Origin: JBDHDH01 sp039591615
GTDB taxonomy: Bacteria > Gemmatimonadota > Gemmatimonadetes > Gemmatimonadales > GWC2-71-9
DNA: 47,727 nucleotides
NCBI GenBank assembly: GCA_039591615.1
Contig: JBDHDH010000039.1
Span: forward strand, 1-47,727
Direction of reading: 5' to 3'
How positions within the stretch are numbered: position 1 is the first letter of the stretch; every line of letters starts with the position of its first letter. The translations under genes were made by a program, and so were the position numbers. The notes under the pieces were generated by a model that did not search any database, was not told the origin of the DNA, and saw only the letters and a program-made list of their open reading frames with translations. Positions 1-8,161 of this stretch are shown here, one piece after another.

Positions 1-2246
1 TCGATGTTGATACCGGCCGCTTCGCGGATGCGAACGAAGGGGCCGCAGAGCTTTTCGGGATGAGTCGCGAGCAACTGCTCCAGCGCGAACCCCTAGACCT
101 GAGCCCTCCCAGACAGCCGGACGGACGTGAATCGAAAGAGATCGCTGGGGCGCTCATTCAGGAGGCCTTGGACGGAAAGACTCCCGTCTTCGAATGGGTC
201 CATCGCCACGCGAGTGGGCAGGACATACCATGCGAGGTGCGCCTCGTACGGTTGCCGTGCGCAGGCCGCCGCCTCGTTCGCGAGAGCTTGATTGATATTA
301 CCGAACGGCGGGAGGCAGAAGAGGCCCTTCATGCTCGATCGGGAAGGCTGCGTCCGGATGTGGAACGGGGCAGCGCGCCGCGTCTTCGGCTGGACGACCA
401 AGGAGGTCGTTGGCAGACCGCCACCGATCGTGCCATCGGACCGGCGGCGCGAATTCGATGTCCTGCGTGTCCGGGTCCTGGAAGGGAGGTCAGGTCCGTC
501 AGTGGTGTGGAGACGCGCCGAGTCACCAAAGACGGACGGGTCATCGATGTCAGTCTCTCCGGAGCACCTCTCATCGATCGGCACGGCGCGGTGACGGGAG
601 TTGTGAATGCCCTCGTCGATATCACTCCACGGAAACGAGCCGAGCAAGCGCTCCGGGAATCGGAAGCGAAGTACCGCACGTTGGTGGAAGACGCAACGTA
701 CGGAATATTGCGCGCCAGCCGTGAGGGCCAGATCCTCGCCGTGAATCCTGCGCTCGTTGAGATGCTCGCCTATGGCTCGCAGGAAGAACTGATGGGTATC
801 GACATGGGGCGTGAGGTCTTTGCTGAGCCGGGGTACTGGTGCCTGTTGATGCAACGCTGTGCGGTACTGGATCGAGTGGATGGAGTTGAGACGAGATGGC
901 GACGCAAGACCGGTACAGTGATCACCGTTCGCGTGAGCAGCCGGGCTGTGCACGACTCTGACGGCACCCTCCAGGCCGTCGAGATCATCGCCGAAGACGT
1001 GACCGGAGAGCGGGCCCTGGAGTCGCAGCTCCGCCAAGCACAGAAGATGGAGGCCATCGGTCAACTCACCGGTGGCATCGCCCATGACTTCAACAACATT
1101 CTGACAGCGGTCTTGTCGAACGCGGAACTCATCGCTGGCGCGCTCCCGCCTGACTCGAGCTGTCTACGCTCCGAGGTGGACGATATCCGCGCGGCCTCCC
1201 GCCGTGGCGCGGCCATGATCCGAAAGCTCATGGCGTTCTCCCGACGTGAGCACCTCGATATCCGTCAGCTGGATCTGGCCGATGTGACTGATGATCTCGC
1301 CCCCATGCTCACGCGACTCCTACCCGAGAACATTGAAGTCATCGTAATCCGTGGTAACGGGCCAGCCATGATCCGCGCGGACCGGGGAGCCGTCGAGCAA
1401 ATCGCACTCAATCTCGCCACCAACGCGCGGGACGCGATGCCGGACGGCGGCACACTCCGTATCGAGACCTACGCGACCACGATCGACGGCGAGTCTGGTG
1501 CCGGCCACAGGATGGGGGAGACGAGCGAGTATATCTGCTTGGCGGTTAGCGACACGGGACTCGGCATCGACGACGCGGTTCGGACGAAGATCTTCGAGCC
1601 ATTCTTCACCACCAAACCTCCTGGCGAAGGGACGGGTCTCGGAATGTCCATGGTGTATGGTCTGATCAAGCAACACGGCGGCTTGATCAAGGTGGATAGC
1701 GAGCCCCGCCGGGGAACCACAGTACAAGTGTGCTTCCCGGCAGACCCCAGTCGCACGCGTCCGGGCGCTACGCCGCAGGCAGCGAGGGAGGTCAGAGGAG
1801 GGTCCGAGACGATCCTTCTGGTGGAAGACGAGGAAGCAATTCGTCGCGCGAGCCAGCGGGTCCTTCAGCACTTCGGGTATGAGGTCCGCGTTGCCGCAGA
1901 CGGCGAGGAAGCGCTGGCGCTCCTCAGCGACCCCAACGTTCCAGTTGATCTCGTCATCACCGACGTGGTGATGCCGAAGCTCGGAGGTCGCAAGCTATAC
2001 GACGCGGCGCAGAAGGCCGGGTATGACGTCCGATTCATCTTCAGCAGCGGATATGCCGCCCGGGACATGCGAGACGGCGTAGAGCTCGACCCGAGGCTGC
2101 CGTTTCTCCGCAAGCCGTGGATGGTAGCGGACCTTCTGGCACGTGTGCGGGAGGTCCTCGATGAGCCGCGAGAGAAGACGGCGATGATTGCAGTTGGTCC
2201 CAGGGCCATTGTTGCCAGTCGGTGCAACGAAGTGGGCATCGAGTAA
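1..2246 (+). CDS. Hybrid sensor histidine kinase (PAS-PAS-PAS-HisKA-HATPase-REC), 5' end outside window
   Basis: Sensor kinase that would autophosphorylate on His and pass the phosphate to its own receiver domain. The frame is open from base 3, and the first codons already read as a PAS domain (RFADANEGAAELFG), so the true start lies upstream of the window; the ATG at 60 is internal. Order: PAS (about 3-300), a second PAS (about 300-640) whose middle is out of frame, a third PAS (about 660-1020), HisKA with the phospho-acceptor His in GGIAHDFNN (codon 1083-1085), HATPase with DARDAMPDGG-like N box and GTGLGMSMVYG, and a C-terminal receiver with acidic LLVEDEE and phospho-acceptor Asp in VITDVVMP. 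No membrane segment is visible in the part present. The gene 8 bp downstream is a paralogue with the same C-terminal modules. Which effector it controls cannot be read from the sequence. Confidence 0.9.
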   Translation, partial: DVDTGRFADANEGAAELFGMSREQLLQREPLDLSPPRQPDGRESKEIAGALIQEALDGKTPVFEWVHRHASGQDIPCEVRLVRLPCAGRRLVRESLIDITERREAEEALHARSGRLRPDVERGSAPRLRLDDQGGRWQTATDRAIGPAARIRCPACPGPGREVRSVSGVETRRVTKDGRVIDVSLSGAPLIDRHGAVTGVVNALVDITPRKRAEQALRESEAKYRTLVEDATYGILRASREGQILAVNPALVEMLAYGSQEELMGIDMGREVFAEPGYWCLLMQRCAVLDRVDGVETRWRRKTGTVITVRVSSRAVHDSDGTLQAVEIIAEDVTGERALESQLRQAQKMEAIGQLTGGIAHDFNNILTAVLSNAELIAGALPPDSSCLRSEVDDIRAASRRGAAMIRKLMAFSRREHLDIRQLDLADVTDDLAPMLTRLLPENIEVIVIRGNGPAMIRADRGAVEQIALNLATNARDAMPDGGTLRIETYATTIDGESGAGHRMGETSEYICLAVSDTGLGIDDAVRTKIFEPFFTTKPPGEGTGLGMSMVYGLIKQHGGLIKVDSEPRRGTTVQVCFPADPSRTRPGATPQAAREVRGGSETILLVEDEEAIRRASQRVLQHFGYEVRVAADGEEALALLSDPNVPVDLVITDVVMPKLGGRKLYDAAQKAGYDVRFIFSSGYAARDMRDGVELDPRLPFLRKPWMVADLLARVREVLDEPREKTAMIAVGPRAIVASRCNEVGIE
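331..512 (+). other. Out-of-frame PAS segment inside the first kinase gene
   Basis: Between about 331 and 512 the main frame encodes non-PAS sequence rich in Arg, Pro and Gly. The +1 frame over the same bases reads as PAS sequence (LDREGCVRMWNGAARRVFGW, then EVVGRP). Normal PAS sequence resumes in the main frame at VETRRVTKDGRVIDVS. Two compensating indels bound the segment. The start of the PAS domain after EAEEAL is also shorter than expected, so the first event may be a deletion of several tens of bases. Confidence 0.75.
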
Positions 2247-2254
2247 CCTGACGC

Positions 2255-4585
2255 GTGCCGGCGTTGGACGATAGGGTACGAGACTCAGCAGGCCGGCCGG
2301 CAGCTGGCTCGGGCCGTCCGACCGGGAGGACAGGACCAAGAGGCGTTGACAAGGATATCCTCCTCGTCGTGGGTGTCTTCGTCGCCGTCATCGCCCTCCA
2401 CCTGTACATCAGCTTTACCGGACTCGAAGTGATGTCCTGGGCCCGCTCATATGCCGCAGGGGAGGGACGCTGGTCGCAGGGTCAGAAGGACGCGGTGATC
2501 GCCCTCCATCGCTACGCGCGAAGCACAGACGAGGCTGACTTCCTCGCCTATCGCCGTGCCATCACTGTCCCCTTGGCCCATCGCCGGGGTCGCCAGGAGT
2601 TGCAGCGGCCAGACGCGGACATGGATGCCGTCTTCCAAGCCTTCGAGGAAGCCGGCAACCATCCGGAAGACATCTCCGGATTCACCGCTGCCATCCGGGG
2701 ATTCTGGTGGATCGAGGATATCGGTCGGGCCCTGGACATGTGGACGCTTGGAGATGAGCTGATCGAGCGGCTCGACGGAATGGCTCAGCAGCTCCACCGT
2801 GAGATGACCTCGTCAGACCCCGATAGCGCGGTTGTTGAGGCGACACTCGACGGCATCGAATCGCTGAATCTGTCTCTCTCTCGAATGGAGAGACTGTTCT
2901 CCCAGACGCTGGGCGACGCGGCGCGACGGTTGAAGCGTCTGATCATGAGCTTCGCCTTGTTCACGACGATGTTGCTGGTGAGCGGCGCCGTAGTGTGGAG
3001 CACGATAGTGGCCCGCCGAATTCGGGATTCACAGGAAGCCCTTTCGCGGTCGGAAGCGAAGTACCGCTTGCTGGTCGATCGCGCTACTTACGGCATCTAT
3101 CGATCGACGATCGACGGCCGGTTCCTCGCCGTCAATCCCGCCCTCGTCGAGATGTTGGGGTACCGATCGGAAGAAGAGGTTCTCGCCCTCTCTCTGGAAC
3201 ATGATCTCTACTTGTATCCCGACGATCGGGCCAGACTCATCACTCAGCACGCAGACGCCCAGCAGATCGAAGGCGTCGAGGTCGAATGGAGACGGTGGGA
3301 TGGAACTCCCATCATGGTGCGGTTGAGTGGAAGGCCCTGCTACGGCCACGGAGGCGTGCTCACGAGCTTCGAGATGATCGTCGAGGACGTCACGGAACGC
3401 AAAGCACTCGAGGAACAGTTGCGACAGTCGCAGAAGATGGAGGCAGTCGGGCGCCTCACGGGTGGCATCGCGCACGACCTCAACAATATCCTCACGGTGA
3501 TCCTCGCTAATGCGGATCTCCTCGCAGCAACCGCCGGAGCGGATAGTCACGCCCCCGAGGCGGATGTCGAGTTGAGCGAGCTGCGCGAAGCCGCCAGGCG
3601 CGGAGCGGCAATGATTCGGAAGCTCCTCGCCTTCAGCCGGCGCGAAAAGCTCAGTCGGTCGTCAGTCGAGCTCTCCGCTGTGGTCGGCGAAGCATCCCGA
3701 GTGCTCCGCCGGTTGCTGCCCGAGAGCATCGACGTCGACGTCTCCGTGGACGAGACGCTGCCCACGGTGCAGGCAGACGCCGGAGCCGTCGAGCAGATTC
3801 TGGTGAACCTCGCCACCAATTCCCGTGATGCTATGCCCAACGGCGGCCGGCTCCACATCGCGACGCGACGGGGGCAGATCGACGATGGGTTCGTCGCCCG
3901 GCGAGGGTGGGGAAGACCGGGAGCGTATGTCATTGTGCGTGTGAGCGACACCGGAACCGGGATGGATGCGGAGACACAGCGACGAATCTTCGAACCGTTC
4001 TTCACAACCAAAGCGCCCGGCTCCGGTACCGGACTCGGTATGGCGATGATCTACGGATTGATCAAACAGCACGACGGGTATATCGACGTCGAGAGCAGGC
4101 GCGGGGTCGGCACAGCCGTCACGATCTACTTCCCCGTTGGAGGGGTCTCGGCGCCAGCTCACACACGCCAGCCCCTGCTGGGCACGCTGCCTCGGGGTGA
4201 CGAGACGATTCTCGTCGTGGAGGACGAGGCCGCCATCAGGGATGCGGTGCGGCGGGGACTCGAGCGGTTGGGGTATCGCGTCCTGCTGGCATCGGACGGC
4301 CAAGAAGGACTCGACGTGTTCAGACTGCACGCCGGGGAAGTCGACCTGGTGTTGACGGATGTCGTCATGCCGAGAATGACGGGCATCCAGCTCTGCGAAG
4401 TCTTGCGGGCGGAGCGACCCGATATCAAGGTCCTCTTCATGAGTGGTTACACGCTTCTGGAAGGCGTGGATACTACCCCCCAAGATCAATCTGTCCCGTT
4501 GCTCAGAAAGCCTTGGACCCTCGCCCAGTTGGCAGGCCGAATCCGAGCTCTCCTGGACCGCTCAAAGGTTCCCGCTCACGTTTAA
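2255..4585 (+). CDS. Membrane-bound hybrid sensor histidine kinase
   Basis: 776-residue sensor kinase starting at GTG, 8 bp after the stop of the upstream paralogue. Residues about 35-54 form a first membrane segment and about 227-250 a second; the roughly 170 residues between them are a helical extracytoplasmic sensor region of unknown ligand. Then come one PAS domain (SEAKYRLLVDRATYGIYRS), HisKA with His407 in GGIAHDLNN, HATPase (NSRDAMPNGG, GTGTGMD, GSGTGLGMAMIYG) and a receiver with LVVEDEA and phospho-acceptor Asp in VLTDVVMP. From the PAS onward it matches the upstream kinase almost block for block, so the pair looks like a tandem duplication with exchanged input domains. The two probably form one transcription unit. 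No adjacent stand-alone response regulator is present, so the output partner is unknown. Confidence 0.93.
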   Translation: MPALDDRVRDSAGRPAAGSGRPTGRTGPRGVDKDILLVVGVFVAVIALHLYISFTGLEVMSWARSYAAGEGRWSQGQKDAVIALHRYARSTDEADFLAYRRAITVPLAHRRGRQELQRPDADMDAVFQAFEEAGNHPEDISGFTAAIRGFWWIEDIGRALDMWTLGDELIERLDGMAQQLHREMTSSDPDSAVVEATLDGIESLNLSLSRMERLFSQTLGDAARRLKRLIMSFALFTTMLLVSGAVVWSTIVARRIRDSQEALSRSEAKYRLLVDRATYGIYRSTIDGRFLAVNPALVEMLGYRSEEEVLALSLEHDLYLYPDDRARLITQHADAQQIEGVEVEWRRWDGTPIMVRLSGRPCYGHGGVLTSFEMIVEDVTERKALEEQLRQSQKMEAVGRLTGGIAHDLNNILTVILANADLLAATAGADSHAPEADVELSELREAARRGAAMIRKLLAFSRREKLSRSSVELSAVVGEASRVLRRLLPESIDVDVSVDETLPTVQADAGAVEQILVNLATNSRDAMPNGGRLHIATRRGQIDDGFVARRGWGRPGAYVIVRVSDTGTGMDAETQRRIFEPFFTTKAPGSGTGLGMAMIYGLIKQHDGYIDVESRRGVGTAVTIYFPVGGVSAPAHTRQPLLGTLPRGDETILVVEDEAAIRDAVRRGLERLGYRVLLASDGQEGLDVFRLHAGEVDLVLTDVVMPRMTGIQLCEVLRAERPDIKVLFMSGYTLLEGVDTTPQDQSVPLLRKPWTLAQLAGRIRALLDRSKVPAHV

Positions 4586-4817
4586 CGTCTTATTCGGCAG
4601 CGACTTCCACCTCCCCACATTTCGGCTCGACTCCAGGAATAGGTCTCCGCAGGCTAGCGGGAACCGGAGTGGAGTTGATCCGGTTTCCCAAAGTGCCATG
4701 GCAAGGTCCACTATCTCCTTGGAAGGATCTCTGCACAGTCGATGTAAGTGGAGAGCGGCTCGCCAGCCGCACGGCGCGGTCGGGAGCCAGGTCACCGCAA
4801 CTGTCTCAGGAGGATGC

Positions 4818-5210
4818 ATGCTGAAGCAAATCATTGCAGGAGCGGGAGTCGCCGCGGTACTGGCCCTGGCAGTACCCACGACGGCGGAGGCGCAGATGGG
4901 CAAAGCGCCGAACTACGAGCAGGCGACCATCACGGGGACGGTGATTGATGTGTCCTGCAAGTTCCGGCAAGGACTGTCCGGTGCCGATCACCGCATGTGC
5001 GCGCAAGTCTGCGCGGACAAGGGCATTCCGTTGGCGATCCTCGCCAGTAACGGAACGCTGTATTTGCCGGTGAGCGCAGGGATGCCCGGTGAGGGCCAGA
5101 ACGGGCGATTGAAGGAATTCGCTGAGCAGGAAGTCACCATCAAAGGCAAGGTCCTCGAGGCCGGCGGCGCCAAAGCTATCGAGATCGAGACCATAGCCCG
5201 GAAGTCATGA
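4818..5210 (+). CDS. Small exported protein with conserved Cys residues, OB-fold-like
   Basis: 130-residue exported protein. The start ATG is chosen because a strong Shine-Dalgarno AGGAGG (4808-4813) stands 4 bases before it and a typical signal peptide follows (hydrophobic core, then AEA before QMGKAP). The frame is open further upstream but that part lacks protein-like sequence. The mature part starts with TGTVIDVSCKF and contains ADHRMCAQVCADKGIPLAIL and VTIKGKVLE, a short beta-rich pattern seen in small secreted OB-fold-like proteins. Three Cys (SCKF and CAQVC) may bind metal or form a disulfide. Its stop overlaps the start of the next gene (ATGA), whose product carries a thioredoxin-type CXXC domain, so a redox link in the envelope is plausible. 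No specific function is known to me. Confidence 0.8.
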   Translation: MLKQIIAGAGVAAVLALAVPTTAEAQMGKAPNYEQATITGTVIDVSCKFRQGLSGADHRMCAQVCADKGIPLAILASNGTLYLPVSAGMPGEGQNGRLKEFAEQEVTIKGKVLEAGGAKAIEIETIARKS

Positions 5211-6790
5211 CGTCGAACCGGCCGCGCGCGGGTCGGGGTGTATCTCGACCCGCGCTCATGGTCCTCGGTCTGGCGGCGGTAACTGGCCTTGTCCTCGCAG
5301 CAGCTCGAGCTGGGGCAAGGGGGACCACTGGCCAGCCGATTTCCGTTCCGAATCCCGAGGCCACGGCTCCTGTCGAGTCGGTGGTGGGCTCCCTACGATA
5401 CATCACCCGAACGGGGGCGCCCGAACTTCTCCTTCCTGACAGCTCATTTCCCCACGAGCCAGTCCGATTGCTGTGGCTGGAAGGTCGTGGAGCATCACCT
5501 CTCGCTGATGGACGTGCGGTTGTCCTGGACGGAAGCGGCGGTGCGGTCCGATTCGATGACCGGCTCCGACCCTCTCGACTCCGATTGCGCCTCGAGGGCC
5601 GCGAGCCTGCGAGCATTGCCGGTGCAGAAGAAGGGTTTTGGATCGTTGACGGTGGTGGAACGGTTGTCCGCGTCGACCGTGAGGGTCGAGTGCGAACGGC
5701 GGTTCCGGGCCCCTTCGACTACGCCACGGTGGCGGCATCGGAACAGGGGCGGGCGTGGCTGGTTCGCTCAGCCGAGCAGTTCGCGTTTCGGGTGCCCACA
5801 GCGGATCTGCCACTGTTAGTTGCGGTCGGCGAGGGTGGCGAGCAGGCCGAGCGCATTGGGTCCGTCCGGGTCCCCGAGCACGTCCTGCTGGCCGAGCTGG
5901 CTGGTGCAGGGCATATCGCCATCGACACAGACCGGATCTACTACGCACCGTTCATCCGCGACGAGGTTATCGCATTCTCTCCAAGCGGCGATACGCTGTG
6001 GGTTGCCCGCAGGGGCTTGCCGCAGAGCACGGAGGATCCACGGTTCGAGATTGGTCCGGAAGGGCCCACGATAGATTACGCACCCGTCAACCTCGGTGTA
6101 GCCGTGGGGCTGAACGGGCTGGTCTACGTGCTGAGCGTTCCGGGCTACACGACCTCGGCGAGTCGTCTGGACGTCTTCCATCCCGACTCGGGCACGCTCT
6201 TACGCACTGCGCACCTTGACACTCCACTGCCGACGCTCGCTGTTGGCAAAGACGGTCGTCTATATGCTCTGGATCCCTTCCGGTTGCTCACGGGTATCGC
6301 ACCACGCGAGCGTGCAGCCTTCGCCCCGTTCGAGCTTGAGCACATAGGTGGAGGCCGCATGGCCTCGGATGACCTGCGGGGTCGAGTTGTGTTGGTGAAC
6401 TTCTGGGCGAGCTGGTGTGCTCCTTGTCGACACGAGTTGCCGGCCCTGGACACGCTCCAACAATCCATCGCGGATCCGGATTTCGCGTTCATAACAATGA
6501 ACGAGGATGTGAACGTCATGAACGCAGCCGATTTCCTCGAAGAGCACCGGTTCGATTTTCCCGTCCTACTTGGAAAAGGGAACCTACGCACGAGGTACCA
6601 CTATATCGGCCTGCCGTTCACCGTTCTGCTCGACCGGGAGGGCCGCGTTGTTCAGCGGTGGATTGGTTATGCCGGCGAGGAGCAGCTCAGCGACATCCGG
6701 TCGATCATTCGATCCGAGCTCGAACGTGGGCGCGAGGCGTTGCGAACACATGAGGAGCATGGCACGATGCACGGTGACCATCGAATGTAG
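5207..6790 (+). CDS. Membrane-anchored beta-propeller protein with C-terminal TlpA-like thioredoxin domain
   Basis: 527 residues. An N-terminal signal anchor (about residues 15-35) is followed by roughly 330 residues of repeating beta-strand sequence with Asp-Gly turns, resembling 6-bladed/NHL-type propellers (for example DTDRIYYAPFIRDEVIAFS and LNGLVYVLSV). The last 150 residues are a TlpA/ResA-type thioredoxin fold: VLVNFWASWCAPCRHELPAL with redox Cys404 and Cys407, cis-Pro region YIGLPFTVLLDREG, ending GYAGEEQL. Such domains reduce or make disulfides in the periplasm, for example in cytochrome c maturation. The ATG overlaps the upstream stop by ATGA, so the two genes are translationally coupled. 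The propeller-redoxin fusion suggests a substrate-binding module tethered to the redox domain. The exact substrate is unknown. Confidence 0.85.
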   Translation: MTSNRPRAGRGVSRPALMVLGLAAVTGLVLAAARAGARGTTGQPISVPNPEATAPVESVVGSLRYITRTGAPELLLPDSSFPHEPVRLLWLEGRGASPLADGRAVVLDGSGGAVRFDDRLRPSRLRLRLEGREPASIAGAEEGFWIVDGGGTVVRVDREGRVRTAVPGPFDYATVAASEQGRAWLVRSAEQFAFRVPTADLPLLVAVGEGGEQAERIGSVRVPEHVLLAELAGAGHIAIDTDRIYYAPFIRDEVIAFSPSGDTLWVARRGLPQSTEDPRFEIGPEGPTIDYAPVNLGVAVGLNGLVYVLSVPGYTTSASRLDVFHPDSGTLLRTAHLDTPLPTLAVGKDGRLYALDPFRLLTGIAPRERAAFAPFELEHIGGGRMASDDLRGRVVLVNFWASWCAPCRHELPALDTLQQSIADPDFAFITMNEDVNVMNAADFLEEHRFDFPVLLGKGNLRTRYHYIGLPFTVLLDREGRVVQRWIGYAGEEQLSDIRSIIRSELERGREALRTHEEHGTMHGDHRM

Positions 6791-6964
6791 AACGTCGAAC
6801 ATCTCTTACGCGTACTGAGCGCGTCACTCGACTTACCGGCACGGACACCTCGGTATTCGACAATCCTCGTTCAACGTTTCCCTTCTCCCTCGCTATTCAT
6901 GGTCCAGCATTGCGCCTCCCTCTGAGCTTGCACGAACGAGCTCATGTGCGCGAGAGCCGCTGTC

Positions 6965-8074
6965 CTAGCGAACGACTACTTTGGTTTCCGGTTTGAAAAC
7001 CGCCCAGGCAAACCAGAAATGGTTGCCGTGCGGAATAGGCTGGAGTTGCGTGCCCCGAAGGGGGCCGGCGATGGCTCGGCCGAGGATGTCCCAGGTCGAG
7101 CCGGTTTCGTTGTCGCGGAACGCTCCGTCTCCGAATGCCTCGAATTGCAGCGTCCGGCCTTGGACCTGCCGGTCGAATACGTTGCTGGCCCCGACGTCCC
7201 GTCCTTGTGAGATGCGAGCCTTGTCGAGGGCGCTGGCTGTGCCGGGGGCCCAGAACACGACGATCGACCGGCGGCCAATCTCGTCGTTCACGGCACGTCG
7301 CTCCCGAAGCGCAGAGAAGGGGTAGGCAACCGACTCGCCTTCCAGGTCGATGGCCACGACGCGCTCCATGGCCGCCAGTCGGTCGTCGGCCGGCCGCTGG
7401 AAGAATCTGCCGTACGGGCGCCCGCGGAGATCGTCATACCGAAGATAGGGGTTCTCACCATAGGCCCGGCGAAAGCCTGTGTCTCGAGACAGTACGCTGC
7501 CGTCCGGGTGCGCCTCTTTGAACGCCTTCCAGCTTACGAGGGGAGAGCTGACGAACTCCAGGCGAGTTCCCGCGTACTCGCCGACGATCGCCTCTCCAAT
7601 CGCTTGCTGCCACCAGCTCTCCGTCTGACGATCGTACATCACGAGATCCGAGTGGCGGAGCCGCCCGGTCGTGCCGAAGTCGAGCAGCCGGTCGCCGACA
7701 CGGCGGTCGAACGTCAGTGCTGTGTTACAGAGGGGGCAAAACGTCACCGCCACGGGGATGCCACCTACGACATCGTTGGCGATCTCGTGCCACATGAGGA
7801 TTTGGAGCGGGTACGCTTTGGCCTCTCCGTTCAATGAGACCACGACGACCGGTTCCCGATCGTCCAGCCAGCGATTGGCCGTCCTGACCGGCTCGAACTT
7901 GGGCTGGTCGATGGCCGGGATACCGTCCTTCGGTGGGCCACCAGAGACGATCTCGGAGAGCGCGACAGTGTGCCGAGAGAAGTCAGTCCGCCAGTCGCCA
8001 TTCTGGGCTGATGCCGTGTCTGCTGCGAACGCTGAAGCGAGCGCCACGGCAGCTGAGAGCATGTAGCTCCACAT
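6965..8074 (-). CDS. DUF3179 domain-containing exported protein
   Basis: 369 residues with an N-terminal signal peptide (hydrophobic stretch ending TASAQ), so exported. The body matches the DUF3179 family: PAIDQPKFEPV, VVSLNGEAKAYPLQILMWHE, VTFCPLCNTALTFDRR and FGTTGRLRHSDLVMYDRQT, followed by SWWQQAIGEAIVGEYAG. These are the family's hallmark blocks, including the CPLC pair. Molecular function of the family is not established. Start ATG 8074 gives the best signal peptide; ATG 8062 is a possible alternative. It converges on the redoxin gene and lies 87 bp after the end of the antiporter gene on the same strand. Confidence 0.88.
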   Translation of the reverse strand: MWSYMLSAAVALASAFAADTASAQNGDWRTDFSRHTVALSEIVSGGPPKDGIPAIDQPKFEPVRTANRWLDDREPVVVVSLNGEAKAYPLQILMWHEIANDVVGGIPVAVTFCPLCNTALTFDRRVGDRLLDFGTTGRLRHSDLVMYDRQTESWWQQAIGEAIVGEYAGTRLEFVSSPLVSWKAFKEAHPDGSVLSRDTGFRRAYGENPYLRYDDLRGRPYGRFFQRPADDRLAAMERVVAIDLEGESVAYPFSALRERRAVNDEIGRRSIVVFWAPGTASALDKARISQGRDVGASNVFDRQVQGRTLQFEAFGDGAFRDNETGSTWDILGRAIAGPLRGTQLQPIPHGNHFWFAWAVFKPETKVVVR

Positions 8075-8161
8075 ACCTAGGGAATGGGCCGGGACGGCGA
8101 GAAGTTCCTGAGCGGCAGTTATTGGCTGGCGGATATGGGCCCTTACCGCGAGCCGGGCCGG

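Noticed and set aside
93..1085. 330-codon antisense frame within the first kinase gene
   Set aside because: Shadow of the real gene, no homology seen.
4443..4817. N-terminal extension of the small exported protein
   Set aside because: The extension overlaps the kinase gene, lacks protein-like character and bypasses the AGGAGG site and signal peptide at 4818.
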